Assembly: GCA_027605045.1 (NCBI GenBank)
Contig: JAQFWX010000003.1
Span: forward strand, 744,001-808,000
DNA: 64,000 nt
Origin: Phallus indusiatus
Taxonomy: Eukaryota > Basidiomycota > Agaricomycetes > Phallales > Phallaceae
Reading direction: 5' to 3'
This document shows positions 1 through 11,963 of this stretch, in pieces (position 1 is the stretch's first letter; every line of letters begins with the position of its first letter). The position numbers and the translations under genes are program-made. A model generated the notes under the pieces. That model had not been told where the DNA came from. It saw only the letters and a program-made list of their open reading frames with translations, and made no database searches.

Positions 1-408
1 CCGAACTAAGTCAATTAATGTTTACACGACAGTAGTCCGTTCAAACTAAAATTACCTTAGAATACTGTACGACCCAAATATGAATCCAATAGTAAGACCG
101 ACCCCTCCGCCCATGAGGGCACCCATCCTTTTGAAAAGCATTAATATTAATATGGCGAAGGATTATCATTATATGAACACTTCACTTCACTTTGTAAAAA
201 AAAAAGTCAGTCATGGATATACAAAGCAAACATGATAATTACATTTTTGCCATACGGTGGATTCGTGAACTGCTGGGCGTTGCATGTTCCTTCGAAAGTG
301 GTATGAGACGGTGGAGTAAAGGTCAGTGACTGCAGCCTCAGTCTCGTCGGCAAATGCCGTGTGTGCGTAACTTGAGACTTGGATGACATACTACTCAGGC
401 TGATATCA
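1..408. other. Left-edge intergenic sequence upstream of PEX10
   Basis: No open frame with recognisable coding character was found on either strand. The sequence is AT-rich with A-runs and should hold the PEX10 promoter and 5' UTR at its right end. Only tiny frames without family resemblance are present. Confidence 0.5.
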
Positions 409-1684
409 ATGTCTGCCGTGGGTCTTCCATTCGCAAACCAAGCTCAGATTAGTGAGGCAATATTTCTCTCTTTTCCTCCTGTATATTCATTGTGTTTAAC
501 CAAGTTAGATCAAATCAACGAGATGTATACCACATCTCATCTTTGCGGGAACAATTGGATACACTCTTCCGAGCATTTTTTGGTAGGCCAAAACGCTGCT
601 TTTGAAAAGACTGATTGACAAAATAAATAAAGGAACAAGGCGGACCAACCAGTGGGAGAAAGAGCTAGAATTGTTCTCGAAATTCGCTTACTACTCATTC
701 GTCACCGCTCGGAGTATGTACGTCGAGACTCCTGGGCAGGACTATCATCTAAAAATACAAAAACAGGTTTTCAAACCCTTGGCGAGGAGTATACAGATAT
801 TTGGACGGTGACGCGTCAAAAGAAACCTCCCCCACGAAAAGTGTGTCAGCAATTTTTTCCGTCTTCGTCGCACATTTGAATGAATCTCCTTTTTGTAGTG
901 GCAGCTCTTCTTTGTATTTGCAAGCACCTTTCCTCCTTATGTGCTATCTCGCGTTATTGCATACATGAATCAAAATCACCCACGTCTATGGCTCACTAAA
1001 CACCTGACACACCTCCCCAGTCTTGTCAATGTCCTTTCCGAGATAAATTTAGCCCTGTTTTATTTTTCAGGCTCATATTATCAATTCATCAAACGTCTAT
1101 TCGGGTTTCGCAAGGTAAGCTCAAATAGACATGGAAAGGACGCTTATGTTTATTATTTCTCAGATCACTACCATTCCTCCGAACCCTAATTTATCACCAC
1201 CTTCGTATTCTCTTTTAGGAGTGCTTATATCTGTTCGAATGGCATATGAGTTGTCCAAGTTTATGTCCAAGACAGTCTCTCCATTGTTTAAAGCTACTTC
1301 AAACACATCAACATTGGAGGAAGAACATCAGACTGATATTTTTCTGGACCGGAGAAATATCTCATCTCTCCTGAAACCATTAGACGACACTGAGCCTTTA
1401 AAAATGAAAATACAATCCTCGATATCTCCCAGTTGAAAGACGAAGAGCATTCGAGTAGGCGATGTGCTCTCTGCCTTGAAGAACGAACGTCATCTTGTGC
1501 GACCGAATGCGGTCATCTTTTTTGTTGGGTGTGTATTTCATCGTGGGGACAGGAGAGGGTCAGTATTTTTTACAAATTGAAGTCCGTCGTTTTGAAATTT
1601 CATTGTTACGTCTTATAGAACGAATGTCCACTTTGTAGACAAGCTTTAAATCCTACGAAATTGCTTCCTATATATAATCTGTAA
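409..1684 (+). CDS. PEX10: Peroxin-10, RING E3 ubiquitin ligase of peroxisome import (one-base frame break)
   Basis: Pex10 is a peroxisomal membrane RING ubiquitin ligase that works with Pex2 and Pex12 to ubiquitinate the Pex5 receptor for recycling. Seven exons can be joined: 409-451, 505-582, 633-713, 767-840, 899-1114, 1164-1558 and 1619-1684. They give an N-terminal QAQIIRSNQRDVYH block, the QTLGEEYTDIW block, a membrane region, PPSYSLLGVLI, and a C-terminal RING (CALCLEE, CGHLFCW, CPLCRQ) ending in LLPIYNL, as usual for Pex10. The spliced exons total 953 nt, one short of 318 codons. Frame is lost at the A-run 1400-1404, between the EPLK and TILDI segments, and no intron can rescue it. 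A single missing base (sequencing error or real lesion) is inferred. It converges on the carbonic anhydrase gene about 300 bp away. Confidence 0.9.
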
Positions 1685-1983
1685 CAATCACATACGTTTC
1701 AAGCAACAACCCATTTAAAGTATGTGACAGGGACTTTAACCTTTTCTTCGGTTTAAACGTTAATCATCTCCCCGCTTTAGCCTTTTTATACTTTTATAGT
1801 GCTTGCTGGTTCGCCTTCTTTTTTTCAATACCCATGACTCATTCATCGGCATTATTTACATCAATACTATGTTTACACTAAAATGGTTTTCATATTGGGG
1901 ATTATCACAAGCGGCAATCTTGGGTTTATTCCCTTTGCTCACAGCTGCAGGGTCCAAACTTGAAGTGCTGTTTCCATGCCATA

Positions 1984-2840
1984 TTAGACAACTTGGCGAA
2001 TCTGCGTAACAAGTTCATACGGATCCATTCGCGACGATATAAAGTACACAGTGGGAAAAAACTCGCCTTTCCTGTTTCGACCTCATAAATCCATCCAGTA
2101 ACATTTGACTTATTGAGGACAAGTGGGTGGCTTTTTATAAACTCCACATTCGATTTCACATCTTGTTCAAGATCCGGGAAAGTCAAAAAGTCAATTGACT
2201 CAATGTCTTTTGATTTGGCAGGATGCTTGTCCTGAAGGATTATGATTATGTAGACAGTCAAAACTCCTTTTAAATTCGGTATGTGAACTAAATTCAGCTG
2301 ACCTTCAGTAAACTTTGGAATTGTTCAGTTGTGAACGTTAACATGCCACAATCCGTGTGGTGAAAGATTGCTATGTCAGTTGTTCCCAGGAGATGCTGAG
2401 ATATCAAGATTGATCGCAAGGCATCCCGCCTGGAGGCTAATCAGTGATTTTTTAACTGCAGTATTGAAAGATGCCAACGCTGAACCACCGGCATTTCGGA
2501 TTATATGCGCTTCGCCTTCCTTAATCCCCAGTGAGGCCGCAGGACTTGTGTCGATTAGGAATGAACAGCTCAAGTGGCTTAAGTCGATTCAACTTACTCG
2601 ATACGAGCATCCATGCATGTTACTGCATCAGCGTTAAAATCATGTCAACACACGCAGCATGAATGGCCGCATACCAACTGTCAACTAAAAAGAGTAAGAG
2701 AGCAGTCTAAAAAATGACATTAGGGACTAGAATATGCGGACCTTTCTGCTAGGTGGCAACGGAAGACTGCCCAGGCCTTTGCGTTGGAAGTTCTCCGCAT
2801 ATGTGGTATTTGCCTCAGTGATTTCTTGAATAATAGACAT
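1984..2840 (-). CDS. Beta-class carbonic anhydrase
   Basis: A zinc enzyme interconverting CO2 and bicarbonate, supplying bicarbonate for carboxylations. The model starts at 2840 (MSIIQEITEANTTYAENF) and joins 2742-2840, a 10-nt exon 2675-2684, 2598-2622, 2430-2544, 2303-2395, 2067-2231 and 1984-2001. This gives exactly 525 nt (174 aa). Visible signatures are TCMDARIDP with the Cys zinc ligand and the Asp-Arg dyad, IRNAGG, and HHTDCGM with the His and Cys zinc ligands. The C-terminus VTGWIYEVETGK-IRQVV is typical of the family. Two joins need GC donors (introns 2002-2066 and 2396-2429), and the second intron would be only 34 nt. The family call is firm; those two joins are inferred from homology and frame, and the alternative is a damaged gene. 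Confidence 0.85.
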
Positions 2841-2985
2841 TGTTCCTTCGCTGGAAAAGGAGCCTGATATGCTGACTCGGATGGGTCGACTCCTTTTAAT
2901 GATACATGCATTCTACGAATTCAGATGACGAGCAATGGCGTGATATGATAGCAATGGACTAGCGCATATATACGTATGTACATAA

Positions 2986-5290
2986 TCACTCCGTGAATCC
3001 ACCTTCTTTCAATATATTTTGTGTATTTGACATTTCTTTTCCACGGAGATTGAGAAATTTCCCATTGAAATCAAGTCTCATCAGCAGACGCTCCACGTGC
3101 CGGCGCGTTTCCTCCGAGGAATTCGACAATTCACCTTTGAGGCCTTTGGTTCGTACGAACGATTGTAATGTTATCGATGTCACGTTTATAAATGATCGCA
3201 TGGAGGCATCCCCTGCAATAGTGAATGGCTGGGAAATTAATGCGAGCAGTTGCTCGCGAAACGTCTCGAGCCCCTCATTGAGTTTCTGAGAGTATTTGTG
3301 ACTTTCAAGAAGTCAGACGAGATATGAGATAGGACTTTACCTCGTTGATTTCTTTAACTATATTCCATCTGTTTCTAACCATGGCACCTGCTTCTTTATG
3401 ATCTCCCAAGCTGCCTTCGGATAGAAGAGGCGGAAGAACATCCCCTCCCCACCTTTCAACTTGCGCTACGAACATTTCACAAATCTCAAAGATTGTCCTT
3501 AGTGTTGTCATAAGCGTGGACTGCCCAACCAAAGTGTTGTTCAGGAGATTCCCAAGGTAGACGTTGTGCAGAATACGGAGCGTATTAAAGTCTAGCTGTT
3601 CGCGGGCCTCGCTGTGAACGGAAGCATCAATTTTCCCATCATGCGGGGAAGGAAATTTGGCGAGCTGGGTCCTTAGGGAATGATATTCCTCGTCTATTAC
3701 GTCTGTCCACGTATACTCCATAAGAACTTCCAAAAACCAATTCATTGTTCTTGCTAAGCCCCAAGCACATCGAGCGAAAGATTCTCGTAGGGGTCGATCC
3801 TCCGCTGTCCCGCCTTCCCCCGTCCCTGTCCAACGCCGTCGAGCTCTTTGAGAGTTTGACAGAGAGACCCATGTTTCAAGTACCCGAATGTGAACTTTTC
3901 TTAGTGTCGACAGATAGGCATATAGTCCGTTATAAGATGAAAGTGCAGAAGGCGTCAGGAAAAGGTCTAAGGGCCATGGTAGAAGATATGTCAATACTAG
4001 CTGTGTCCCGAGTAACATATCATCCATGGAGGCATTTCGATACACCTGAGACTGCGGTGGCTGGAGGGAATGCAATAATGGTCGAAGTGGTCCTGAGGGC
4101 AAGACAAACCTGAGTCGGTTGAAGGTAGGATCGGACTGTGCCGAGGTACCAATAGATGCTCGCAGCACAGCTCGATGTAAATCTTGTTCACGAATCACTT
4201 GTATTTGATCCGTAGGCGATTTCGAAATCAGTCGTGATAACTTGAGTCGTTCAAACTCTCTTTTCCAGTTAGCGTTGACGAGGCAGGCAGGCTAAATCAA
4301 ACTCACCTGATTAAACAGACACCAAATTCACCATTGCGAATTAAAAAGTAATTTGCTCTACGCGAGTGTTGAGATCAAGAATCATGAACGACAGGATTGT
4401 CCTTACAGTGACTCTAACGTCTCCTCGACGTCCTCTTTAGTCAGAACATTGACCCACAACCATTCATTGATAGTGCTCCTAATCTGGTTTATGCCATCTT
4501 CAAAATGGTGAATGTCCTGCAACGAAAGGCAGCTTATTAACCTAGTATGTTTCACCTCCATTTCGTGGGGGATTTGTTTAGCAGTCGACACCCGTTTGAC
4601 AGCAATAACTGAACGGCCTATGTTTATAATAGAGTCTCTAAGACGCTCTGAAATGCAGGACGGTACACAATCTTCTTGAAAGACGAACGCAGTATGCTGT
4701 TTTTCGACGATAAGAGGCAAGTCTTCCGATATCGTTCCATAAACCAGGAATCCAGCTAGATCGGCTAGCCACAGTTTCTGGACGGCATCGAATATTTTAG
4801 AAAAAATCCTGGCGACCGTTTGGATTCCCCAATCGACTCGAGTTAGGATAAGATCAATCAAATAACCTGGGAGGCATGTAGGCTTTCGTTCTATATGATC
4901 AAAGAAAAGCTCCAAAGCTTTCAATGGTGCGTCCCATGTCGAGAATTCTGCACGAATGGTTGATATGGCGACGAAAGCCCCTTTGGCAACGTAGGCATCA
5001 TCTCGTTTGAGAACCTTGGCCTCAGTCTCAACAATAAGGGATTCGTATTCGGTGACAAGGATTGATGAAATTGTTGAACAGACTACACAGATATAACGAT
5101 TTTTTCTGCTATCGAAATACGATTGACAAAATGAGCGTATCTTCCGGTACCTGATTGCCAATTCCGCCAGTGACTTCAAAGCTTCTTGCTCGCCTGGATG
5201 CAGTGAATGAGCAAACGTCGAGTTTATCGTAGAGCCTTGAAAAATTGAGGAATCATGACCCGCAAGTACCAGCAACACCTCGGCGATCAT
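2986..5290 (-). CDS. Gamma-tubulin complex component 4 (Spc97/Spc98 family)
   Basis: A component of the gamma-tubulin ring complex that nucleates microtubules at the spindle pole body and other organising centres. The start MIAEVLLVLAGHDSSIF at 5290 matches the conserved GCP N-terminal grip block. Exons 4407-5290, 4307-4357, 3341-4259 and 2986-3285 give 717 codons. Joined text shows NYFLIRNGEFG, REFERLKLSRL and REQDLHRAVLRAS. It continues with TYLLPWPLDLFLTPSALSSYN and ends with ETRRHVERLLMRLDFNGKF near the C-terminus, all typical of the GCP4 branch. Introns are 47-55 nt. The stop codon lies about 145 nt from the carbonic anhydrase start, and the gene follows RINT1 on the same strand with about 100 nt between. 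It could be confused with GCP2/3, but its length and the LLHPGEQ block favour GCP4. Confidence 0.88.
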
Positions 5291-5393
5291 GAGATGTTGA
5301 CGATAAGAGCGTGGTTCAAAGGACACCCACGCGTTCAGCCAATCGCGTCAAAATGTAATTACATGTAAATAGAAAGACAGCATTCACGCGGCT

Positions 5394-8296
5394 TTATTGG
5401 CAAAAATTCTGCCTAATTTTTACAATATTTTTCAAATCATTTAAGTCCAAAGTACTCGTATCGATATCATCCTGAATCAGGTCAACGTCCCCAGGTTTGA
5501 CCTCACTTATTCGGAGTGCCATAGACTGGAAACTGTCTTCTGCGAGGGTTAATACCTTTATTATGTCCAAGAGTCGTTTCCATGGCCCATCAGAATGTTT
5601 GACGACCGGTTCTAGAACCATTCTGCAAGACTGAACCCACAAAAGACATTCTTCTGCCATTTGTGCTACTTCACCGAAAGATAGTTGTCTTCCCAAAGCA
5701 AAAATACGACGTTCATAAAAAGTATCCGATAGACGTGAAACTATTCGTCGATATAACGGTATGAATGTCCCTGCTGGTAACGACAAGGCTAAAAGTTTGA
5801 GGTGCGTCGATAGTGACAGCAATGGCAATGCCAAAGAGTTTGCGGATTCTTCTGCAGAAGCGTGTTGACTAAGAGACAAAAGGACCTGTGTCATTTAATT
5901 GAAGTGACATCTGTTATTAAACGCACCTGGACAAATACACTTTCCCTGCTTGCTCTACTTCGAAACAAACGTGGTTGACGATCATAGTTTCAGCTCGCTG
6001 AATCAATTTATGATATTGATCTACCAGCTCTTGGAAAATAGTTCCCTGAGTCACAGCAACAACATTTTCTCTCAAATTAGAGGCTTCCCTAGACGGAACA
6101 GATGATTTATCGCGAGATGCAACCCGTGTGTTGATCTCTGCCCACATTTCAAGAAAGAATTGATCTTCATTCCATTCATCGAGTCTGATGGCGACATATG
6201 ACGCGCTGATTGCGGCGCGCACTAACTTGTCCAGCCCATCCACGCCACTTGTTGGATTACGAGTATCTGCGGCATGCCCAATTTGGTGAGCCAAAGCCCC
6301 TGGAACAGCACGAACGAAAGATGTCGACAACGATTCAAATGCATCCATGGAAGCGGATATACGGGAGTGATACATTTCAAGGATAGGCAATTGAACATGA
6401 ATAAGGAACTGTGTTCTGAAATAAAACCCCGGCAAGGATCGATAACGTTCTAAAATTCGTATCGTTTCAGATAGTTATTCATTTCAAAACGAACCGAAGC
6501 ACATACCAGTTATTTGTTCTATCAGAGCCGTTAATCTACGGGATGAGTTTGTAGGTTTGAAGGCATGTCCTAAGTCATTTGCAGCTTCACGATCACTGTC
6601 TGCAATTTGCCATGCTTCAGGATCACTGATGATTTCAAGATATTGATTGTTGGCAACTGAAAAAAACCTTCAGTCGGGCTTACAAAATTGCGAGACCCAC
6701 GTACATTGACGCTCGCCATCTAACCAAGATTGAAACCATTCCTTATTCCCTATGATTTCTATTGTTAAACCTTCCCAAGCACCTTTTTTATTATCGAACG
6801 ACTTGTCCATAGTTGCACTCGTTCCCTCGAGGGAAAAGCCTGTCTCTCGGATAGTAGCATCAAACGCCAGACATGCGTAGATAATATGTGCTAAAAGAGC
6901 CGGATGACCCAATATGGTGGGAATGGTGCGTCGGATCTTTCGAGTTAAAAGTGGCAAGAGGTTTAAAGTGAATTCTCTCTAGAAGATTTGAGAGAATGCT
7001 TGATCGGTTAGTGAAATAACTCACATAAGCGTTGATATGCTTATACTTGGTAGACAATAATAAACGTGCCACATGCGCCTCAAAGAACGGTCGATGCTTA
7101 TGTATTTCGTTGGCGATATGTGTGAAAAACCATTCCGGCTAGAAAAACGTGAGTATTTATTCCTTCCGCAATGTCTCTATTGATTTACCTTATCGATTCG
7201 ATTCGTATCACGGTTGCTCTCGAAGTGAAATTTGAAGCGCAAAGAAATTGGAACGACAAGTGTTTGAATAGCGTAGATACCAGTGTTTTTCCAACTTGAA
7301 TCATCTTTGTGAAGATCTTCACCCCTGAAAGAAAATCAGAATGCTTAGGATTCAAGTCAAACTTGCTTACATAGCTTGAAGTCGCAGCAAGTTCGAGAAA
7401 GAAACTCTAAATCGATTTTGGTTTGACACTGTATCTAATTCAACAATGCCAGGCCAACCAATTGATTCAAGGAGCTGTAGTAGTTGTCTATGTCGACGGT
7501 CAGATTGAAGGCTTAAATATCGCGATCTATCTTACGATGATAAAATCCCTTTGATGGAAGTCCAAGTTTGATCTCTGATTTTGAAGAGGAAAGACACCAG
7601 ACTTAAAGGTGAGGGAGATCCGAGGAACTCTGCCGGGACTTTCTGAGAGATAGAACTGACGAAAGACTGTAAAACACCGTAATTGGACAAATTTACTTCT
7701 TCTAAAACAGGGATATCCGTAGATTCAGATAACCAAGTTTTTATCTGAGAAATACTTGATTCACTGGGAAAATATCAGCATGGTAACACTCAAGTTGGAA
7801 TACAACATCAGACCTCAAGCGCAGGACACTGGTGATAACCGACAGGTAGTCACGGACACTGGTGAGCTCTTTCAAATTTCTATGGAACAGCTCCAAGTCT
7901 TCCAATATCGTTGGTGGCCGGTCTTCCGAATGCGACGATACTAGGTCGGACGTTAAGGATCCTAACTCGTCAGCGGCGGCGTGGCTATTGAGAGATTGCT
8001 CTTGAGCAATATTGAGAGAGTTAAATATACATGATTTTATTTCACGGATATTAGCAGCCTTTGACTTCTTCGCTTCGATAAACTATAAAAAGTCATCTTA
8101 TAATTCTTGATGCCTCAAGACGTCTACACACCTCCCGCTGGCTTAATTCAGATGCAGCTTTAGATTTTTCTACTAGCTCTCTAAGAGCTTCGATTGCATC
8201 ACTTCCTGCATCAACATCGACCAGACTAGAAAACTTCGAGTTCAACGAACTAGTTGTTTGAAGCTCGATTTCCGTCTTAGCAGATTTGGATGTCAT
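5394..8296 (-). CDS. RINT1/Tip20 family tethering factor (Dsl1 complex)
   Basis: A subunit of the ER tethering complex (Dsl1 in yeast, NRZ in animals) that captures Golgi-derived COPI vesicles. The start MTSKSAKTEIELQTTSSLN at 8296 is followed by a coiled-coil-prone segment (SKAASELSQRE joined to FIEAKKSKAANIREI). Later exons carry the family core MPLLTRKIRRTIPTILGHPALLAHIIYACLAFD, then WEGLTIEIIGNKEWFQSWLDGE and FRTQFLIHVQLPILEMYHSRI. The C-terminal block is LKLLALSLPAGTFIPLYRRIVSRL. The gene is split into many short exons. I verified several joins, for example YLSR to SQHASAEE across about 5895-5940, but not all. It is divergent from HIS7 with 109 nt between the two start codons. Confidence 0.85.
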
Positions 8297-8405
8297 GCCT
8301 TACGTAAATGAGATCGACCTCGTTTAGTTATGTAACATCGTCAATCGAGTCACTCACACAGTACTAGACTTTTCTCGTACGGAGAATACCCAAGACTTAG
8401 GACCA

Positions 8406-10178
8406 ATGGGTCTGTATCTTTTGGATTACGGTGCAGGCAATGTCCAAAGCCTCGCGAATTCTCTCGTTGAGTTGGGTTATACATTCCAGTGGATTCGATC
8501 ACCCGCTGACTTTGACAAAGCATCAGTTAGTGCATGCTTTTGACTTTAATTTGGAGAAATAATAAATGGAATGTTCAATAGAAATTGATCTTTCCTGGAG
8601 TTGGGGCGTTTCAAACGGCTATAGAGTATCTCGCTCGTAAAAACCTCTGGAACCTCTGAAACACTATATACTCTCTGGAAGGCCTTACTTCGGGATTTGT
8701 ATTGGACTGCAGATTCTATTCCGGTCGTCTTCCGAAGCTGAGTCGCTTGTTGAAGGTCTTGGAATTATATCCGCACGCATAGAACACTTCGACAACTGTA
8801 CAAAAGCAGTGCCTCACATGGGATGGAATCGCAGTTTCTTTGTTAAAGAGATTACTCCGGAGGCTGCGTGTGGAATATCCGAGTCAGAGGCGTATTATTT
8901 CGTTCATTCCTACAGAGCGGAGTATAAGCTAGATTCAAATAACGAACTTTCAAGTTGGGCACACACGGTCACGCAGTACGGGCAAGAACGATTTCTATCG
9001 ACCGTCAGGAATGGCAATGTATTTGCAACTCAGTTTCATCCGGAAAAGTCTGGGTTGGCTGGAATGCGCGTACTAGACCAATGGTTAAAAACGCCGACTT
9101 TCAATCTTATACATACGGATATTCCCAGTATTGACCTGTCAAAGTCTTTCACTCTCAAGGACAGTTTTATTCGACGAATCGTAGCCTGCTTAGATGTACG
9201 TACGAATGATGATGGGGACTTGGTCGTTACCAAAGGAGATCAGTACGATGTCCGAGAGAAAGATTCGTCAAGTGATTTGTCCGTGAAAACGGGTGGAGCA
9301 GTCAGAAACCTTGGGAAACCAGTAACATTGGCTGAACGATATTATGTAGCTGGCGCGGATGAGATTTGCTTTCTGAATATTACTTCATTCCGTTCTTCTC
9401 CGCTTTACGATCAACCAATGTTGGCTGTCGTTCGCGCAGCGGCGGAAAAAATTTTCGTGCCTTTGACTGTTGGTGGCGGCATTAAGGTATGGTGCGTTTA
9501 CTTATTCTCTCAAATTACATTCAGTCATTTTCATTTCAGGATACTACTGAGCCTGATGGGACAGTCAGATCAGCTGTGGAAGTCGCGGGTGAATATTTCC
9601 GTGCTGGAGCAGATAAAGTCAGTATAGGCAGTGACGCTGTATTTGCTGTCGAACAATTGTTGGCAAATAACAACAAACCGACGGGAATGTCTTCCATTGA
9701 GACGATTGCACGGATGTATGGTCGACAGGCCGTGGTCGTATCAGTCGATCCGAAACGTGTTTATGTTGACCCGGATTCTTACGCAGGTCCTTATCTTGAC
9801 GAGCTCGTTCGCGGCAGGGATGGGAAAGCGTGGTGGTACCAGTGTACTGTGGCTGGAGGTAGAGAAATGCGGCCCGTCAGTGTGGTTCAGCTAGTTCGAG
9901 GGGTCGAAATTCTGGGCGCGGGAGAGATCTTACTCAATAGTATCGATCGTGACGGGACAGGGCAGGGGTTCGATTCAGATTTGATCAACATTGTCAAACG
10001 CGCTGTCAAGATTCCTGTCGTGGCCAGCAGTGGGGCCGGTAATGTTTCACATTTCGTTGATGTTTTCGATTCTACAGGAGCGGAAGCTGCCCTTGCGGCA
10101 GGTATTTTCCATAGAGGCGAGGTCGAGATATCAGATGTAAAAAAAGAACTCTCCAATAAAGGGATCAATGTTCGCTGA
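8406..10178 (+). CDS. HIS7: Imidazole glycerol phosphate synthase, bifunctional HisH-HisF (one-base frame break)
   Basis: Converts PRFAR plus glutamine to imidazole-glycerol phosphate and AICAR in histidine synthesis and feeds AICAR to purine synthesis. Exons are 8406-8525, 8582-9486 and 9540-10178. The N-terminal class-I glutaminase domain (MGLYLLDYGAGN, FPGVGAF, the GICIGLQ nucleophile-Cys block, QFHPEKSG) is fused to a HisF barrel (ACLDVR, VTKGDQYDVRE, LTVGGGIK, SGAGN), as in all fungi. Exons total 1664 nt, one short of 555 codons. The frame shifts between AIEYLARK and LEPLKHYILSGRPYFGIC, at about 8639-8655, with no usable intron there. One missing base is inferred. The glutaminase triad neighbourhood is otherwise intact. 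Confidence 0.92.
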
Positions 10179-10519
10179 ATCAAGAGAAATCAACGTCCTG
10201 AGTAGATATGTATATCAGACCAACTACATAGTGAACAGACTGTACATGAGATGTGGAATGGCCTTTGAAGATTCGAGTAAAGAAAACAATTGTACATAGT
10301 ACAATCTACATGGTACGAACAAAATTGAAGAACATGAAACGAGAATTGTGGGGGAAAGAATACACACGAAGGGGGGCAGTAGAAACAGAACATGTTCAAG
10401 CACAGAAAATAGAGGAAAGTGAAGATGCGGTAATCAACAGAATGAAAATCAGTCAGCCAAAATGAAAATCTCAAGAGAAGGTTGAGACAGAATTTAAAAT
10501 ACATCTTTCTACACAAAGT
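10179..10519. other. Convergent 3' intergenic region between HIS7 and Pal1 gene
   Basis: This 341-bp A-rich spacer lies between two convergent stop codons. Open frames on either strand have no family resemblance or intron logic. It presumably holds the two 3' UTRs and polyadenylation sites. Confidence 0.5.
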
Positions 10520-11963
10520 CTATGACTTTGAGTTGTTTCGGTTGCGTACACCCTTAATCTTGTTCATTAAGGATGTTCTCCTTCCTAAGCCTGGAGCTGT
10601 CCCCGGGCGTCGTGCATCTCCGAAATAATCCATCGGAGTTGGTGGAAGATCTTTGTCTTTGAGGTCCTCGGAGTATGCGTAATTGACATCTTCACCTGGG
10701 TAGGTTGGGGATACTGGTGTGCTACCCGTGCCCCCGGTCTTAAACAAACCAAGGAACGACGATTGATGTCTATGAGTTGGTCGAGTTTGTGGAGTAGCTG
10801 AGACTAAGTCTATAGGATTGGCGTCTGGGTTTTCGCTTTTGAACTCAACGCTGTCTCCCTCATCATAAGAAACGGGTACATTTGGGGCGTCTCTCATCTT
10901 TTTAATACGAGCAATGAGAGACTTAGTTCGTCGAGGGGAGATGTCACGACCGCCATCACTCTGAGTATAGTAAGTAGGAGAGTATTGACCGTCCTCGGGT
11001 GATATCGAGTGTGAGTTCGTAGGTCGACTGCCTGGAAGAGAGATGGGTTGGGGAGGAGGGATCGTCGGACGAGACTTAAGACGATGGTTGGATTCTTGGA
11101 TATCCCGATACGCTTCGCGAGACTCTTTGACACGTCGAGCTGAAGAGGGCTCTTTTCCATTTCTTATAGAATTAGGAGCAGAACGTTCGCCACCTCCAGC
11201 CGAGAATTCCTCGAATGGCTCTGGCTCGGCTACGCCCCAAGCTTCCGCCAAAGCATCCACTCGTTTCTTGGGAAGAGAAGAAGGGATAGATGCGTACGCA
11301 GGATAAATCCCGGTCACTCCGGAGTGCGCCATCGCATATGGGGAGTCCATGGACGGCGGGGTCATAGGAGAACGTTGAGCTGACAAATCCGGAATACCAC
11401 TAAGGTCAGGGGGACCATCAGAGGGACTCCATGCCAACATGGGAGCTTTGTGTTTATGTTTATTCCTCGAAGGAGCGCAAGCGTCGAAAGGGCCATCATG
11501 GTGGAGCACTATCAAAGGATTAGAAAAATGTGACAAGAATGACGAAGTGTGCGGTTCGGTAGCCTGGCACTTACTGGCAAATCCAACACCAGAGATATCG
11601 AGCCTATCGATGGCATCTGCGTGCATGCTCGCCTTTTTGCTTGGTTTTGGGCGAGACTGTTTCGAAGATTTGTCTGGGACTACGGGGGGTGAGTCCGTAC
11701 TATGAGAACGACGTTGACGAGTAGGCGTTGCATTATCAGAGGGCCTATAGTAAGGGAAAGTTAATAAAACGTGTGAGACGAGCAAATTTCACAAAAAGAC
11801 GAAACTGGGTGTGGTGAGTCTTCGAAGGTCTTGTCCGGTCTTGAGGGGGAGATTTAACAGTAACGGCGTCTCTGACAGCAGCAAGCATATCTTCTCGTTG
11901 GGGATGATTATTATAACTGTGATTATGGTCTTTGAAGGGATCGGAGGCACGGCGAGAAGACAT
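10520..11963 (-). CDS. PAL1: Pal1-domain cell morphology protein
   Basis: Pal1 proteins are fungal cortical factors that act at sites of polarised growth and associate with early endocytic patches. The start at 11963 (MSSRRASDPF) is the only Met in frame with the downstream exon. Introns 11745-11805 and 11509-11574 give a 438-residue protein; the second is 66 nt and in frame, so an unspliced reading also stays open. The diagnostic core is HADAIDRLDISGVGF followed by HHDGPFDACAPSRN and KAPMLAW. The rest is Ser/Pro-rich and disordered, with EAWG and GRRTSLMNKIKGV near the C-terminus, as in other Pal1 proteins. It is divergent from the desaturase across a 191-bp promoter. Confidence 0.9.

Noticed and set aside
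10190..10516. 108-codon minus-strand frame rich in Phe/Cys
   Set aside because: AT-rich 3' spacer; composition is that of translated poly-purine DNA rather than a protein.
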